Of a stretch of 64,000 nt of DNA, positions 44,914 through 53,415 are shown in pieces. The notes beneath the pieces are model-generated. The model had not been told where the DNA came from. It saw only the letters and a list, made by a program, of their open reading frames with translations, and searched no databases. Source of the stretch: Bradyrhizobium lablabi (lineage in GTDB: Bacteria > Pseudomonadota > Alphaproteobacteria > Rhizobiales > Xanthobacteraceae); assembly GCF_018129385.1 (NCBI RefSeq), contig NZ_JAFCLN010000015.1, forward strand, positions 1 through 64,000. Reading direction: 5' to 3'. Positions within the stretch are counted from its first letter, which is position 1. Each line of letters starts with the position of its first letter. A program made the translations under genes and the position numbers.

Positions 44914-45738
44914 ATGATCCCGAGCGTCCCTCCCCGCGACTGGGCCGACATCCATTGGCCAGATGTCCCGGCCGCCGATGCGGCGCGGTGGATTGCGGTG
45001 CTGCCGTTGGCGGCGACCGAGCAACATGGCCCGCATCTGCCGTTTGAGACCGACGTCATGATTGCGCAGGCTTATCTGGCGCGCGTGCGCGAGATATTGC
45101 CGGCCACCGTTCCCGCCACCTTCCTGCCGGTGCAACCGGTCGGCATTTCGACCGAGCATACGGATTTTCCGGGCACGCAAACACTGTCCACCGAGGCCGC
45201 GCTGAGGAGATGGATGGCGCTCGGCGAAAGCGTTGCGCGCGCAGGCTTGCGGAAGATCGTGATCGTGACCAGCCATGGCGGCAACAGCGCCGCGATGATG
45301 CTGGTCGCACAGGATTTGCGCGCACAACACGGCATGCTGGCGGTGACGACAAGCTGGTCGCGCTTCGGCGCACCGGACGGATTGTTTTCCGCGGAGGAAT
45401 TGCGCCACGGCATTCATGGCGGCGCGGTCGAAACCTCGATCATGCTGGCGCGCTACCGCGAGCAGGTGCGCGCAGAAGCGATCGCCAATTTCCGCTCCAG
45501 CGCGATCGCGATGGAAAGGGATTTTCGCTGGCTGTCGACGCAGCGGCCGGCGCCGTTCGCCTGGCAAGCGCAGGATCTGCATCCGAGCGGCGCGGTCGGC
45601 GACGCAACGCAGGCTTCCGCAGAGAAGGGCGAGCGGCTGATCGAGCACGGCGCCCGCGCCTTCTGCGAACTGCTCACCGATGTCGATAACTTCGACGTGA
45701 AGAGGCTCGCCGCCGGGCCCGGCGCAGCATCCAAGTGA
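44914..45738 (+). CDS. Creatininase family amidohydrolase
   Basis: The protein is 274 residues from the ATG at 44914; in-frame sequence back to 44851 is possible but not family-like. Metal-binding and catalytic residues are seen: Glu36 and His38 (ATEQHGPHLPFETD, with Asp47), His121 in SHGGNSAAM and Glu173 in HGGAVETS. Family members hydrolyse cyclic amides or formamides (creatinine, FAPy-type compounds, mycofactocin precursor). The cytosolic hydrolase is divergent from an NMT1-type ABC operon with which it probably forms one uptake-and-hydrolysis system. Confidence 0.9.
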   Translation: MIPSVPPRDWADIHWPDVPAADAARWIAVLPLAATEQHGPHLPFETDVMIAQAYLARVREILPATVPATFLPVQPVGISTEHTDFPGTQTLSTEAALRRWMALGESVARAGLRKIVIVTSHGGNSAAMMLVAQDLRAQHGMLAVTTSWSRFGAPDGLFSAEELRHGIHGGAVETSIMLARYREQVRAEAIANFRSSAIAMERDFRWLSTQRPAPFAWQAQDLHPSGAVGDATQASAEKGERLIEHGARAFCELLTDVDNFDVKRLAAGPGAASK

Positions 45739-45865
45739 TTGGATTATCTCTCTAATTATCAACTTCCTTAGACGCCCCAGCGCGTTTCGAACCGCTTTCG
45801 CGGAGCCTCCGTCCAAGGGGCATGCGGGCCATTCCGGTCCCGCCCTCAACAGGATGGAGTTTTCC

Positions 45866-46126
45866 ATGTCGCTCAAGACCAAGCTTGCCGCTCTTGCTCT
45901 TACTGCCGTTGCCGTCACGGGCGCGCTCGCTTCCACCTCGACCCAAGCCCATGCCGGTCCTAAGTGGGTCGGACCTGCCATCGTCGGTGCCGCGATCGTC
46001 GGTACCGCCGTCGCCGCCTCTGCCGCCAATGACGGCTATTACTACGGCTATCGCCGCTGCGGCTGGGCTCCCCGTTACAACGCGTTCGGCCACTACGTCG
46101 GCAGCGTCCGCGTCTGCAACTACTGA
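45866..46126 (+). CDS. Small exported Gly/Tyr-rich protein
   Basis: The 86-residue protein starts at the ATG at 45866, chosen because GGAG lies six bases upstream (an ATG at 45854 overlaps that site). A signal peptide (LAALALTAVAVTGALAS, cleavage after QAHA) is followed by a hydrophobic Gly/Ala stretch (PAIVGAAIVGTAVAASAA). The tail, GYYYGYRRCGWAPRYNAFG, has two Cys. Similar proteins are common in Bradyrhizobium; the function is unknown. A strong terminator follows at 46257. Confidence 0.8.
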   Translation: MSLKTKLAALALTAVAVTGALASTSTQAHAGPKWVGPAIVGAAIVGTAVAASAANDGYYYGYRRCGWAPRYNAFGHYVGSVRVCNY

Positions 46127-46550
46127 TCCAATCGACATTTTGTTTGACGCGTTTTCTTCACGCGAACCGGTGCCCACTTCGCTTGAGAACGCTTTGATTC
46201 GAAGTGGTCTTGAGCTCCGTCCGGCACGGGCGCCTCATCCACCCCGTGTCGTACCCGACCCGCCCAGTTGTCCCCCTGGGCGGGTCACTTTTTGTCGCAG
46301 CACCTGTTGCACAGCCGTCACATCCCGCTGGCCTTCTGCTCCCGAGATATCGACCCCAGTTGCTATTGCGAATTAATCGCAATAAGAACTTTATGTCGGA
46401 CTTGGGAAGAATTGCGCCTTCTGTCGACTCTCGTTCTGCGGAGATTCGGCAACAGCGCCCCAAGACACGACGCCGGACGCGTGTTGCCTGATGACAGCGT
46501 GCCGGCAAATCGGATGTGTTGGGGTGCGCGTGGTGGAAGCATCGTTGGGG
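46127..46550. other. Intergenic region upstream of the double-barrel porin
   Basis: These 424 bases hold the terminator of the small exported protein gene (46257-46294) and, beyond it, the presumed promoter of the porin. A GCGAACCGGTGCCCACTTCGC segment near 46160 resembles the interior of the GAGCATGATC elements, but its ends are missing. No gene is supported. Confidence 0.5.
46257..46294 (+). terminator. Rho-independent terminator
   Basis: GACCCGCCCAG (46257-46267) and CTGGGCGGGTC (46276-46286) form a perfect 11-base stem with an 8-base loop, followed by ACTTTTTG. It ends transcription of the small exported protein gene. Confidence 0.85.
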
Positions 46551-48551
46551 ATGATCGGGACCAGCCGATACAGGAAATGCCTGCTCGCGGGCATCGCGCT
46601 CGGCGCGTTCGGAGCGGATGCGCCCGTGCGCGCCGCTGATATCAAGCTGCCGGTCAAGGCGCCGTATTCGCATCCCCTGTTCGACTGGACCGGGTTCTAT
46701 ATCGGCGGCCACACCGGCTACAGCCGCGGCTCGTCGAATGCGGTGCTATCGGACCCCGTCCCCTCTGCCGCGGTCAATGACAGCATTTTCAGTGGCGTGA
46801 TCGGCGGCGTTCAGGGCGGCTACAATTGGCGCGCGCCATCGGGGCTGCTGCTTGGCGTCGAGGCCGATCTGACCTTTCCGAATTACCTCCCCTCGAACTC
46901 GATCATCTCGCGGCTGGTCTCGCCCAACTCCGATGTCTTCCACTCGCTGGACTATGTCGGCACCGTGCGCGGCCGCCTCGGCTATGCCCCCGGCAACTGG
47001 CTGTTCTACGTCACCGGCGGCTTTGCATTCGCCGGCGAGCGCTTCATCAACACGCCGGCCGCCGGCAGCGACGAGAAGATCATCAACGTGCGGCCGGGCT
47101 GGGCTGCCGGCGCCGGCATCGAATATGGCTTTGCGCCGCATTGGAGTGTGCGGCTGGAATATCTCTACAGCCAGTTCCAGCACGCCGATATCGGCTTTCC
47201 GCAAGGCGCGCAGCATTCCTCCTCGCTCGATTTCCAGCAGATCCGCATCGGGCTGAACCGCAAGGTCGACTGGCCGAGCGCGCCGACCTGGACGCAGACC
47301 AGGGACATCACCGACCCCGAATCTCCGCGTTGGGAAATCCACGGCCAAACCACCTACCTGCCGCAGGGCTACCCGGCCTTCCGCGCACCCTACTCCGGCG
47401 AGAACAGCCTGACGCCGGCGCGGCAGGCGCAAGCGACCTGGAGCAACAGCCTGTTCCTCAACATGCGGCTGTGGGAAGGCGGCGAGGTCTATTACAATCC
47501 CGAACTGCTCCAGGGCTTTGGCCTCAACGACACCGTCGGCGTTGCCGGCTTCACCAACGGCGAAGCGCAGAAGTCCAACTTCCCCTATCCGCATTACAAC
47601 GCCTCGCGCCTGTTCTACCGCCACACCTTCGGCTTCGGTGGCGGGCAGGAAGAACTGGCGAGCAGCGGCACGCAGCTCGCCGGCAAGGTCGACGTCAACC
47701 GCCTGACGGTGCAGGTCGGCAAATTCCCCGTCATGGATATTTTCGACGGCAACGCCTATGCCAAGGACACGCGCAGGGATTTCATCAACTGGTCGATCTG
47801 GGCGCCGGGCGCCTTCGACTATGCTGCCGACAAGGTCGGCCTGACCTATGGCGCGACCGCGGAATTCAACACCAAGAACTGGGCGCTGCGCGGCGGCTAT
47901 TTCCTGATACCGGCGGTTTCCAACGTCAACAGTTTTGACACCAGGATACCCGAGCGCGGCACCTACGCGCTGGAGTTCGAGACGCGCTACCAACTGTTCT
48001 CGCAGCCCGGCAAGCTGCGCACCATCGGCTGGTTCAACAGCGCCAATTCCGGCAGCTATCGCGAGACGCTGGATAATCCGGCGTTCGGCGTCGACATCGC
48101 CCTGACCCGCCGCGGCCGCATCAAATACGGCTATGTCATTAATCTCGAACAGGCGATCGCCGACGATCTCGGCGTATTCGCCCGCTGGAGCTGGAACGAC
48201 GGCAAGACCGAGATCATGGCCTTCACCGACATCGACGCCTCGCTGTCGCTGGGCACTTCGCTCAAGGGCGCGCGGTGGGGCCGGCCCGACGACACGATCG
48301 GCATCGCCGGCGCCATCAACGCGATCTCGCGCGACCACCGCGACTTCATTGCGGCCGGCGGCCTCGGCCCGCTGATCGGCGACGGCGCGCTCAATTACCG
48401 GCGCGAGCGCATCCTGGAGACCTACTATTCCTACGCGCTCAGCAAGGGCATCTGGCTGACGGGGGATTATCAGTTCATCACCAATCCCGCGTACAACGCG
48501 GATCGCGGCCCGGTGCATGTGTTCTCGGGACGGCTGCACGGGGAGTTTTAG
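46551..48551 (+). CDS. Double-barrel outer membrane protein: Omp25/31-like domain fused to OprB carbohydrate porin
   Basis: The protein is 666 residues from the ATG at 46551 (GGAAG site ten bases upstream); an ATG 60 bases earlier is in frame but would hide the signal peptide (LLAGIALGAFGADAPVRA). Residues about 35-230 match the Rhizobiales Omp25/Omp31 barrel: FDWTGFYIGGHTGYS, GVIGGVQGGYNWRA, then VGTVRGRLGYA and VRLEYLYSQF. From about 245, after a short linker (DWPSAPTWTQTRD), an OprB-like sugar porin follows (WEIHGQTTYLPQGYPAFRAPY, the LQVGKFPVMDIFD-type segment, and a final barrel strand ending GRLHGEF). Both parts are outer-membrane beta-barrels, which makes this an unusual tandem-barrel fusion. 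It is monocistronic. Confidence 0.9.
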   Translation: MIGTSRYRKCLLAGIALGAFGADAPVRAADIKLPVKAPYSHPLFDWTGFYIGGHTGYSRGSSNAVLSDPVPSAAVNDSIFSGVIGGVQGGYNWRAPSGLLLGVEADLTFPNYLPSNSIISRLVSPNSDVFHSLDYVGTVRGRLGYAPGNWLFYVTGGFAFAGERFINTPAAGSDEKIINVRPGWAAGAGIEYGFAPHWSVRLEYLYSQFQHADIGFPQGAQHSSSLDFQQIRIGLNRKVDWPSAPTWTQTRDITDPESPRWEIHGQTTYLPQGYPAFRAPYSGENSLTPARQAQATWSNSLFLNMRLWEGGEVYYNPELLQGFGLNDTVGVAGFTNGEAQKSNFPYPHYNASRLFYRHTFGFGGGQEELASSGTQLAGKVDVNRLTVQVGKFPVMDIFDGNAYAKDTRRDFINWSIWAPGAFDYAADKVGLTYGATAEFNTKNWALRGGYFLIPAVSNVNSFDTRIPERGTYALEFETRYQLFSQPGKLRTIGWFNSANSGSYRETLDNPAFGVDIALTRRGRIKYGYVINLEQAIADDLGVFARWSWNDGKTEIMAFTDIDASLSLGTSLKGARWGRPDDTIGIAGAINAISRDHRDFIAAGGLGPLIGDGALNYRRERILETYYSYALSKGIWLTGDYQFITNPAYNADRGPVHVFSGRLHGEF

Positions 48552-48568
48552 TTTTTCAGTCGTCCTGG

Positions 48569-48653
48569 CCGTCATTGCGAGCGAAGCGAAGCAATCCAGC
48601 TTTGCCGCAACGGAAGCTGGATTGCTTCGTCGCTTCGCTCCTCGCAATGACGG
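48569..48653. repeat. TCATTGCGAG/CTCGCAATGA palindrome, copy 2
   Basis: Arms CCGTCATTGCGAGCGAAGCG... and ...CGCTTCGCTCCTCGCAATGACGG enclose a second pair CAATCCAGCTT / AAGCTGGATTG, giving a long two-part hairpin just after the porin stop. It is homologous to 11518-11602. Confidence 0.8.
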
Positions 48654-48726
48654 CGGATATAGGTTCGCGTTCTCGCGACATCCGGTGTCCGAGCTATCCA
48701 AATTCTTTCGCGCCTCTAAACAGAGG

Positions 48727-48841
48727 GCGCAGGGAATGCCGGGTGCACGCTGCACCCGAGGTCTCGTGCGCCTGATGCGCAAGCAAAAAAAGGCGCACAC
48801 GAGCATACAGGTGAGCGGAGGCATTCCGACATCCCCTGCGC
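48727..48841. repeat. Cloverleaf-like structured intergenic element
   Basis: The ends pair as GCGCAGGG (48727-48734) with CCCTGCGC (48834-48841), then AATGCC (48735-48740) with GGCATT (48820-48825), leaving an 8-base bulge. Inside are two hairpins: GGGTGCA/TGCACCC (48741-48757) and CTCGTGCGCCT/AGGCG-CA-CACGAG (48763-48803). The result is a three-way junction. I recall similar text as a recurrent intergenic sequence in Bradyrhizobium genomes. It may be a mobile palindromic element or a transcribed RNA; nothing here decides between these. Confidence 0.6.
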
Positions 48842-49264
48842 AATGGCTTTACGGCTTACTTCGTGCTCATCCCGGCGGAGCGGGCTTGTTGTCACCGTCA
48901 CCCGCAGGACACCTCCCGCAAGCTTGACGCCAGCATCGCGGCGTCAGATCCACACGACTTCGCCGTACGCGTCTGGCGCCATTCGTCAAAGGCGCATCCG
49001 CGTCCACCGCATCCCGTCCCGCGCTTGTGACGATCGCGAAACGCCCCTCGTACCCGGGTCGGGACGAAGCCGCTATACCGCTGATTTGGGGTCGCCGTCA
49101 AGTAAAATTCTGAAAATCGGAAATCGATCGAGTCGGATTTGTTCCGCGGCCCCGTTGCCAAGGCGCAACCAAAACCGATAGGGTGTTGCCGGGGACGTCG
49201 CAGCCTCCCCGTGAAGTGGGTGACCCCATGCAAGCGCTGCTCGCTTTCCTGTGGAGCGAGCATC
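48842..49264. other. Non-coding continuation upstream of the TauE gene
   Basis: About 420 bases follow the cloverleaf element without a supported gene. The first 220 (to about 49065) resemble the continuation of the same multi-copy intergenic sequence (CCACACGACTTCGCCGTACG and GTGACGATCGCGAAACGCCC words, from memory). The last 200 should contain the promoter of the TauE-MFS operon. Confidence 0.45.
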
Positions 49265-50026
49265 ATGGATGGAAACCTCTTCGTTCTTTTTGTCTTAGCG
49301 ACATTTCTCGGCGGCTTTGTCAGCGGCTTCTCCGGATTCGCGATGGGCATCGTCGTATCAGGCATATGGCTGCACATCATCACGCCGATCCAGACCGCCG
49401 CCCTGATTGCCGGATACGGCCTGCTCACGCAGGGTTACGGCATTGCAAAACTGCGTCATGAGTTGAGCTGGCAAAGCATTTGGCCGCTCACGCTGGGTAC
49501 AGCGATCGGAATCCCGATCGGGGTGGTGCTGCTGACCCACATCAATCCGACCTATCTGCGTTGCGGGGTCGGCGTGCTGCTCGTGCTCTACGCAACTTAT
49601 AGCCTCTTACGCCCGCCCGTGAAGCCGATGAAGATCGCCGCACCGGCCGACATTGCCATCGGCATATCGAACGGCTTGCTCGGAGGCCTCACCGGACTCG
49701 GCGGGATCATCTCGACCATCTCCTGCCAGTGGCGCGGATGGTCACGGGACAAGCAACGCTCGGTGTTTCAACCGGCGCTGTTTGCGGCATTCGTTATCAT
49801 CTCGATCTCGCAACTCATCGCGGGATCGTACACGGCCGAAACCTTGAAGCTTTACGGCATCGGCCTTCCGTTCATGGTCGCCGGCATATGGATCGGCTTC
49901 AAGTTGTACGGAACGATCAACGACGAAATCTTTCGCAAGACGGTGCTGATCCTGGTCCTGCTGGTCGGCGCGTCGCTGATCGTTTCGGCATCGGGCCTCG
50001 TGCCCGCCTTCCAGGCGCGAAGCTGA
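49265..50026 (+). CDS. TauE/SafE family sulfite exporter-like permease
   Basis: The protein is 253 residues from the ATG at 49265, which has a GGAGCGAG site. It has about eight hydrophobic segments and the family's duplicated Gly-rich motifs (LGGFVSGFSGFAMGIV and GISNGLLGGLTGLGG). Members export sulfite, sulfoacetate or related organic anions through the inner membrane. A small gene begins 12 bases later and an MFS gene follows, forming an operon. Confidence 0.9.
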   Translation: MDGNLFVLFVLATFLGGFVSGFSGFAMGIVVSGIWLHIITPIQTAALIAGYGLLTQGYGIAKLRHELSWQSIWPLTLGTAIGIPIGVVLLTHINPTYLRCGVGVLLVLYATYSLLRPPVKPMKIAAPADIAIGISNGLLGGLTGLGGIISTISCQWRGWSRDKQRSVFQPALFAAFVIISISQLIAGSYTAETLKLYGIGLPFMVAGIWIGFKLYGTINDEIFRKTVLILVLLVGASLIVSASGLVPAFQARS

Positions 50027-50038
50027 GGGAGGTGGCGC

Positions 50039-50245
50039 ATGGACAAGCGAAATCAGCCTCAAATCACATCTGAAAGCGACGACACGAGCCATCCGAAGCC
50101 GGCCGCCGCCGGATCGACTATCGTTTTCTACGGTGACCCGGCACAAGTCAGCGCAGGCTTTGCGCTGGCGCTGCAACTGATGGGAATGGATGCAGAGATG
50201 CCGGATGCCGGCGAACACGATCTGCGCAGGAAGGGAAAATCGTAG
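50039..50245 (+). CDS. Small hypothetical protein in the TauE-MFS operon
   Basis: The 68-residue product is preceded by GGGAGGTGGC, an excellent ribosome site, and its TAG overlaps the GTG start of the MFS gene by one base (TAGTG), which argues that it is translated. The N-terminal half is polar and probably disordered (SESDDTSHPKPAAAG). The C-terminal half looks like a small alpha/beta unit (TIVFYGDPAQVSAGFALALQ). No family is recognised. Confidence 0.7.
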   Translation: MDKRNQPQITSESDDTSHPKPAAAGSTIVFYGDPAQVSAGFALALQLMGMDAEMPDAGEHDLRRKGKS

Positions 50246-51468
50246 TGACCGGCCATTCCATCGCACCTCTATCGCCGCAGGAGGATTCCCTCATCCCTCT
50301 GCTCTACACTGCGCGCGGCCTGCGCGGGTTCGGCGACGGTTTTGCCATCATCATCCTGCCGGCCTACATGACGGCGCTCGGCTTTGACGCAATCGCCGTC
50401 GGCATCATCGCCACCGCCTCGCTGCTGGGAACGGCGCTGCTCACCCTGATCGTCGGCTGGATCGCACCGCGCTTCGACCTTCGCGCCCTCATGATGGCGG
50501 GCGCGGCCCTCACCGCGCTCACCGGCCTCGCATTTCCTCATGTCGAGCATTTCCTGCTGATCGCGCTGGTCGCCTTCATCGGCACGATCAACCCGTCCGG
50601 CGGCGATCTCGGCGTTCTCGTCCCGCTGGAGCATTCGGTGCTGGCGCGCAGCGCGGCCGCTGAGCGGCGCACGCAGGTGTTCGCGCGCTACAGCCTGATC
50701 GGCGCGCTGGCGGCCGCGGCAGGCTCGCTCGCGGCATCGCTGCCGGACTTTCTCGTATCCGCCGGCACGACCCAGCTCGCGGCGTTCCGGCTGATGTTCT
50801 ATGCCTATGCTGCGCTCGGCATCATCTGCGCCGCGCTTTACCGGAAAGTTCCGCACGCCCGCGCCGAGGGTGAGGCCGCGCACGCACCGCTCGGGCCGTC
50901 GCGGGGCACGGTCTACAAGCTCGCCGCGCTGTTTTCCATCGACGCCTTTGCCGGCGGCTTCGTCCCGCAATCGCTGCTGCTGCTCTGGCTGTTTCAGCGC
51001 TTCGATCTGTCGCTTTCCGCGGCCGGCGTGTTTTTCTTCTGGGCCAGCACGCTCAGCGCTTTCTCTTATCCGGTCGCGGCCTGGCTCGCCAAACGGATCG
51101 GGCTCGTGAACACCATGGTGTTCACCCATATCCCTTCCAGCGTGTTCCTGATCCTGGCGGCGTTTGCGCCGAACCTCTATCTGGCGCTCGGCCTGTTGCT
51201 GCTGCGCTCGGCACTGTCGCAAATGGACGTGCCGACCCGCACCTCCTACGTGATGGCGGTCGTGACCCCGGCGGAACGGCCGGCGGCCGCCGGCGTCACC
51301 GCCGTGCCGCGCAGCCTTGCCTCCGCCATCAGCCCGGCGATTGCCGGCGCACTGCTGACGACGAGCTTTGCCGGCTTGCCGCTGGTCGTATGCGGCGCGC
51401 TGAAGATCGCCTACGACCTCGCGCTGTTATTCTCCTTCCGCCACATCAAGCCGCCGGAGGAGACCTGA
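50245..51468 (+). CDS. MFS transporter
   Basis: This 407-residue inner-membrane carrier has about 12 helices and begins with GTG overlapping the stop of the preceding small gene. The sequence GLRGFGDGFAIIILPAYMTAL near the N-terminus and the second-half AWLAKRIGLVNTMVFTHIPS segment are MFS-like. The substrate is unknown; co-transcription with a TauE permease and a small protein suggests export of a related compound. Confidence 0.88.
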   Translation: MTGHSIAPLSPQEDSLIPLLYTARGLRGFGDGFAIIILPAYMTALGFDAIAVGIIATASLLGTALLTLIVGWIAPRFDLRALMMAGAALTALTGLAFPHVEHFLLIALVAFIGTINPSGGDLGVLVPLEHSVLARSAAAERRTQVFARYSLIGALAAAAGSLAASLPDFLVSAGTTQLAAFRLMFYAYAALGIICAALYRKVPHARAEGEAAHAPLGPSRGTVYKLAALFSIDAFAGGFVPQSLLLLWLFQRFDLSLSAAGVFFFWASTLSAFSYPVAAWLAKRIGLVNTMVFTHIPSSVFLILAAFAPNLYLALGLLLLRSALSQMDVPTRTSYVMAVVTPAERPAAAGVTAVPRSLASAISPAIAGALLTTSFAGLPLVVCGALKIAYDLALLFSFRHIKPPEET

Positions 51469-51478
51469 CGACAGCCCG

Positions 51479-53146
51479 CTACTCCGCCGCGATCAAGCCG
51501 CCACCACGGCCAACCTCATCCGCGGGCTGAAACGAATCCGCGCGTGCCATCGCCCAGCCGTCGCGAAAGCGCGGGTCATTGGTGCCCTCGAGCAGTTCGC
51601 CCGGGCGCAGCGGCGGATAGAGCTTTGCGAACGACCAGACTTCCGTGCTCGAGGTCCGCTTCGAGAAGTGGATCGGCCGCAACTGGCTCGGATGCTCGAG
51701 GCCGGCGGCGCCGAGCAGTTCCGACAGCGCGTGCAGCGTGGCATGGTGATAATTGTAGACCCGCTCGATCTTGTGCGGCACCCAGAGTGCGCGGGCTCGC
51801 GAAGGATCCTGGGTGCTGACACCGGTCGGGCAGCGGTCGGTATGGCATGACAGCGACTGGATGCAGCCGAGCGCGAACATGAACCCACGCGCGGAGTTGC
51901 ACCAGTCGGCGCCGATCGCCATTGCGCGCGCCATGTCGAAGGCGGTGGCGATCTTGCCGGCCGCGCCGATCTTGATGCGGTCGCGCGCGTTAATGCCGAT
52001 CAGCGCGTTGTGGACGAAGCTGACGCCCTCACGCATCGGCATGCCCAGATGATCCATGAATTCCAGCGGCGCAGCGCCAGTGCCGCCTTCATTGCCGTCA
52101 ACCACGATGAAGTCGGGATAGATGCCGGTCTCCAGCATCGCCTTGCAGATCGCCAGGAATTCCCAGGGATGGCCGATGCACATCTTGAAGCCGGCCGGCT
52201 TGCCGCCGGACAGCCGGCGCATCTCGGCGATGAATTTCATCATCTCGACCGGCGTCGAGAACGCGCGGTGCGTCGCGGGCGAAATGCAGTCCTCGCCCAT
52301 CGGCACACCGCGGATCATGGAGATTTCTTCCGACACTTTCGCCGCCGGCAGCACGCCACCATGACCGGGCTTGGCGCCCTGGCTGATCTTCAGCTCGACC
52401 ATCTTGATCTGGTCGTCGGAGGCGACCTTGGCGAACAATTCGGGATTGAAGCTGCCGTCGCGGTTGCGGCAGCCGAAATAGCCGGAGCCGATCTCCCAGA
52501 TGATGTCGCCGCCGTTTTCGCGGTGGTAGGGGCTGACGCCGCCCTCGCCGGTGTCATGGGCGAATTCGCCCCGCTTTGCACCGGCATTGAGCGCACGCAC
52601 GGCCTGCGGGCTGAGTGCGCCAAAGCTCATCGCCGAAATGTTGAAGACCGAGGCCGAATAGGGTTTGGCGCAATCGGGGCCGCCGACGGTGATGCGGAAT
52701 TTCTCACCCGTGCTGACCTTGGGGGAGACCGAATGATGCATCCATTCGTAGCCTTCCCTGTAGACGTCCTCCTGGGTGCCGAACGGCCGTTTGTCGAGCT
52801 GCATCTTGGCGCGCTGATAGACCAGCGCGCGGGTATCGCGGGAGAACGGCATGCCGTCCTTCTCGCTCTCGAAGAAATACTGCCGCATCTCGGGGCGGAT
52901 CTCTTCGAGCAGGAAACGGATGTGCGCCGAAATCGGATAGTTGCGCAACACCGCGTGGCCCTTCTGAGTGAGGTCGCGGATGCCGAGGAGGGTCAGGGCG
53001 CCAAAGATCACAATCGGGATCGCGAGAATTTCCCAGACCTTGATGCTGTGATCGACAATTCCGATCGCGATCAGCAGCGCCGTGACCACGGCGCAGATCG
53101 TCAGGATGATGTAGCGTGGCGAGAACGGAAGCAGCAGCGTTTCCAT
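51479..53146 (-). CDS. FMN-binding glutamate synthase family protein, membrane-anchored
   Basis: The protein is 555 residues from the ATG at 53146. Two N-terminal membrane segments (about 10-30 and 36-58) precede a GltS FMN/Fe-S domain (about 110-530). FMN-binding (GQAKPGHGG-type ISQGAKPGHGGVLPA) and barrel motifs (DGNEGGTGAAP) are present. The Cys cluster CIQSLSCHTDRCPTG, spaced as in the 3Fe-4S site of glutamate synthase, is intact. The glutaminase and NADPH domains are absent. The physiological reaction is unknown; related proteins function in methylamine-glutamate pathways (MgsC-like). It is monocistronic. Confidence 0.9.
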   Translation of the reverse strand: METLLLPFSPRYIILTICAVVTALLIAIGIVDHSIKVWEILAIPIVIFGALTLLGIRDLTQKGHAVLRNYPISAHIRFLLEEIRPEMRQYFFESEKDGMPFSRDTRALVYQRAKMQLDKRPFGTQEDVYREGYEWMHHSVSPKVSTGEKFRITVGGPDCAKPYSASVFNISAMSFGALSPQAVRALNAGAKRGEFAHDTGEGGVSPYHRENGGDIIWEIGSGYFGCRNRDGSFNPELFAKVASDDQIKMVELKISQGAKPGHGGVLPAAKVSEEISMIRGVPMGEDCISPATHRAFSTPVEMMKFIAEMRRLSGGKPAGFKMCIGHPWEFLAICKAMLETGIYPDFIVVDGNEGGTGAAPLEFMDHLGMPMREGVSFVHNALIGINARDRIKIGAAGKIATAFDMARAMAIGADWCNSARGFMFALGCIQSLSCHTDRCPTGVSTQDPSRARALWVPHKIERVYNYHHATLHALSELLGAAGLEHPSQLRPIHFSKRTSSTEVWSFAKLYPPLRPGELLEGTNDPRFRDGWAMARADSFQPADEVGRGGGLIAAE

Positions 53147-53415
53147 GTGACCCTCGGGCAAATTCCGCCGAATTTTTTCGAACCGCAGTCTGGATTAAGG
53201 CGCTCCCAAACGCTTGGTGAGGATATCCGGCTTGGGGGATCGTGGATATGACAAGGATGTGTACGTACGGGCACAGGCTAACGTTTCCGCCCAGGAACAA
53301 TCAATCGGCGGATAGTGCGAGGGCGCGCGCTCTTTTGCGGTGCAACGTAACCCGACCCAGACCTAGAGCGGGATGACTTTTCTTCGAATCGTTACCCCAC
53401 TCTATCTTTTTGTTT
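53147..53415. other. Intergenic region upstream of the FMN protein gene
   Basis: With the adjacent palindrome it makes a 317-base gap. It should contain the promoter of the leftward FMN gene; a TGTACGTAC near-palindrome lies around 53259. A TAGAGCGGGATGAC... word (about 53365) is a further short repeat-like motif. No gene is seen. Confidence 0.45.

Noticed and set aside
44797..46029. N-terminal extension of the NMT1-type binding protein across the creatininase gene
   Set aside because: The signal peptide starts at the ATG at 44796, and the extension is antisense to a real gene.
46746..48824. 692-codon open frame opposite the double-barrel porin
   Set aside because: The opposite strand encodes clear outer-membrane protein domains; this frame has shadow composition and no motif.
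48727..48841. tRNA or tmRNA gene in the cloverleaf-like element
   Set aside because: There is no acceptor stem of seven pairs, no T-loop TTCGA consensus and no anticodon arm; the stems are of different lengths.
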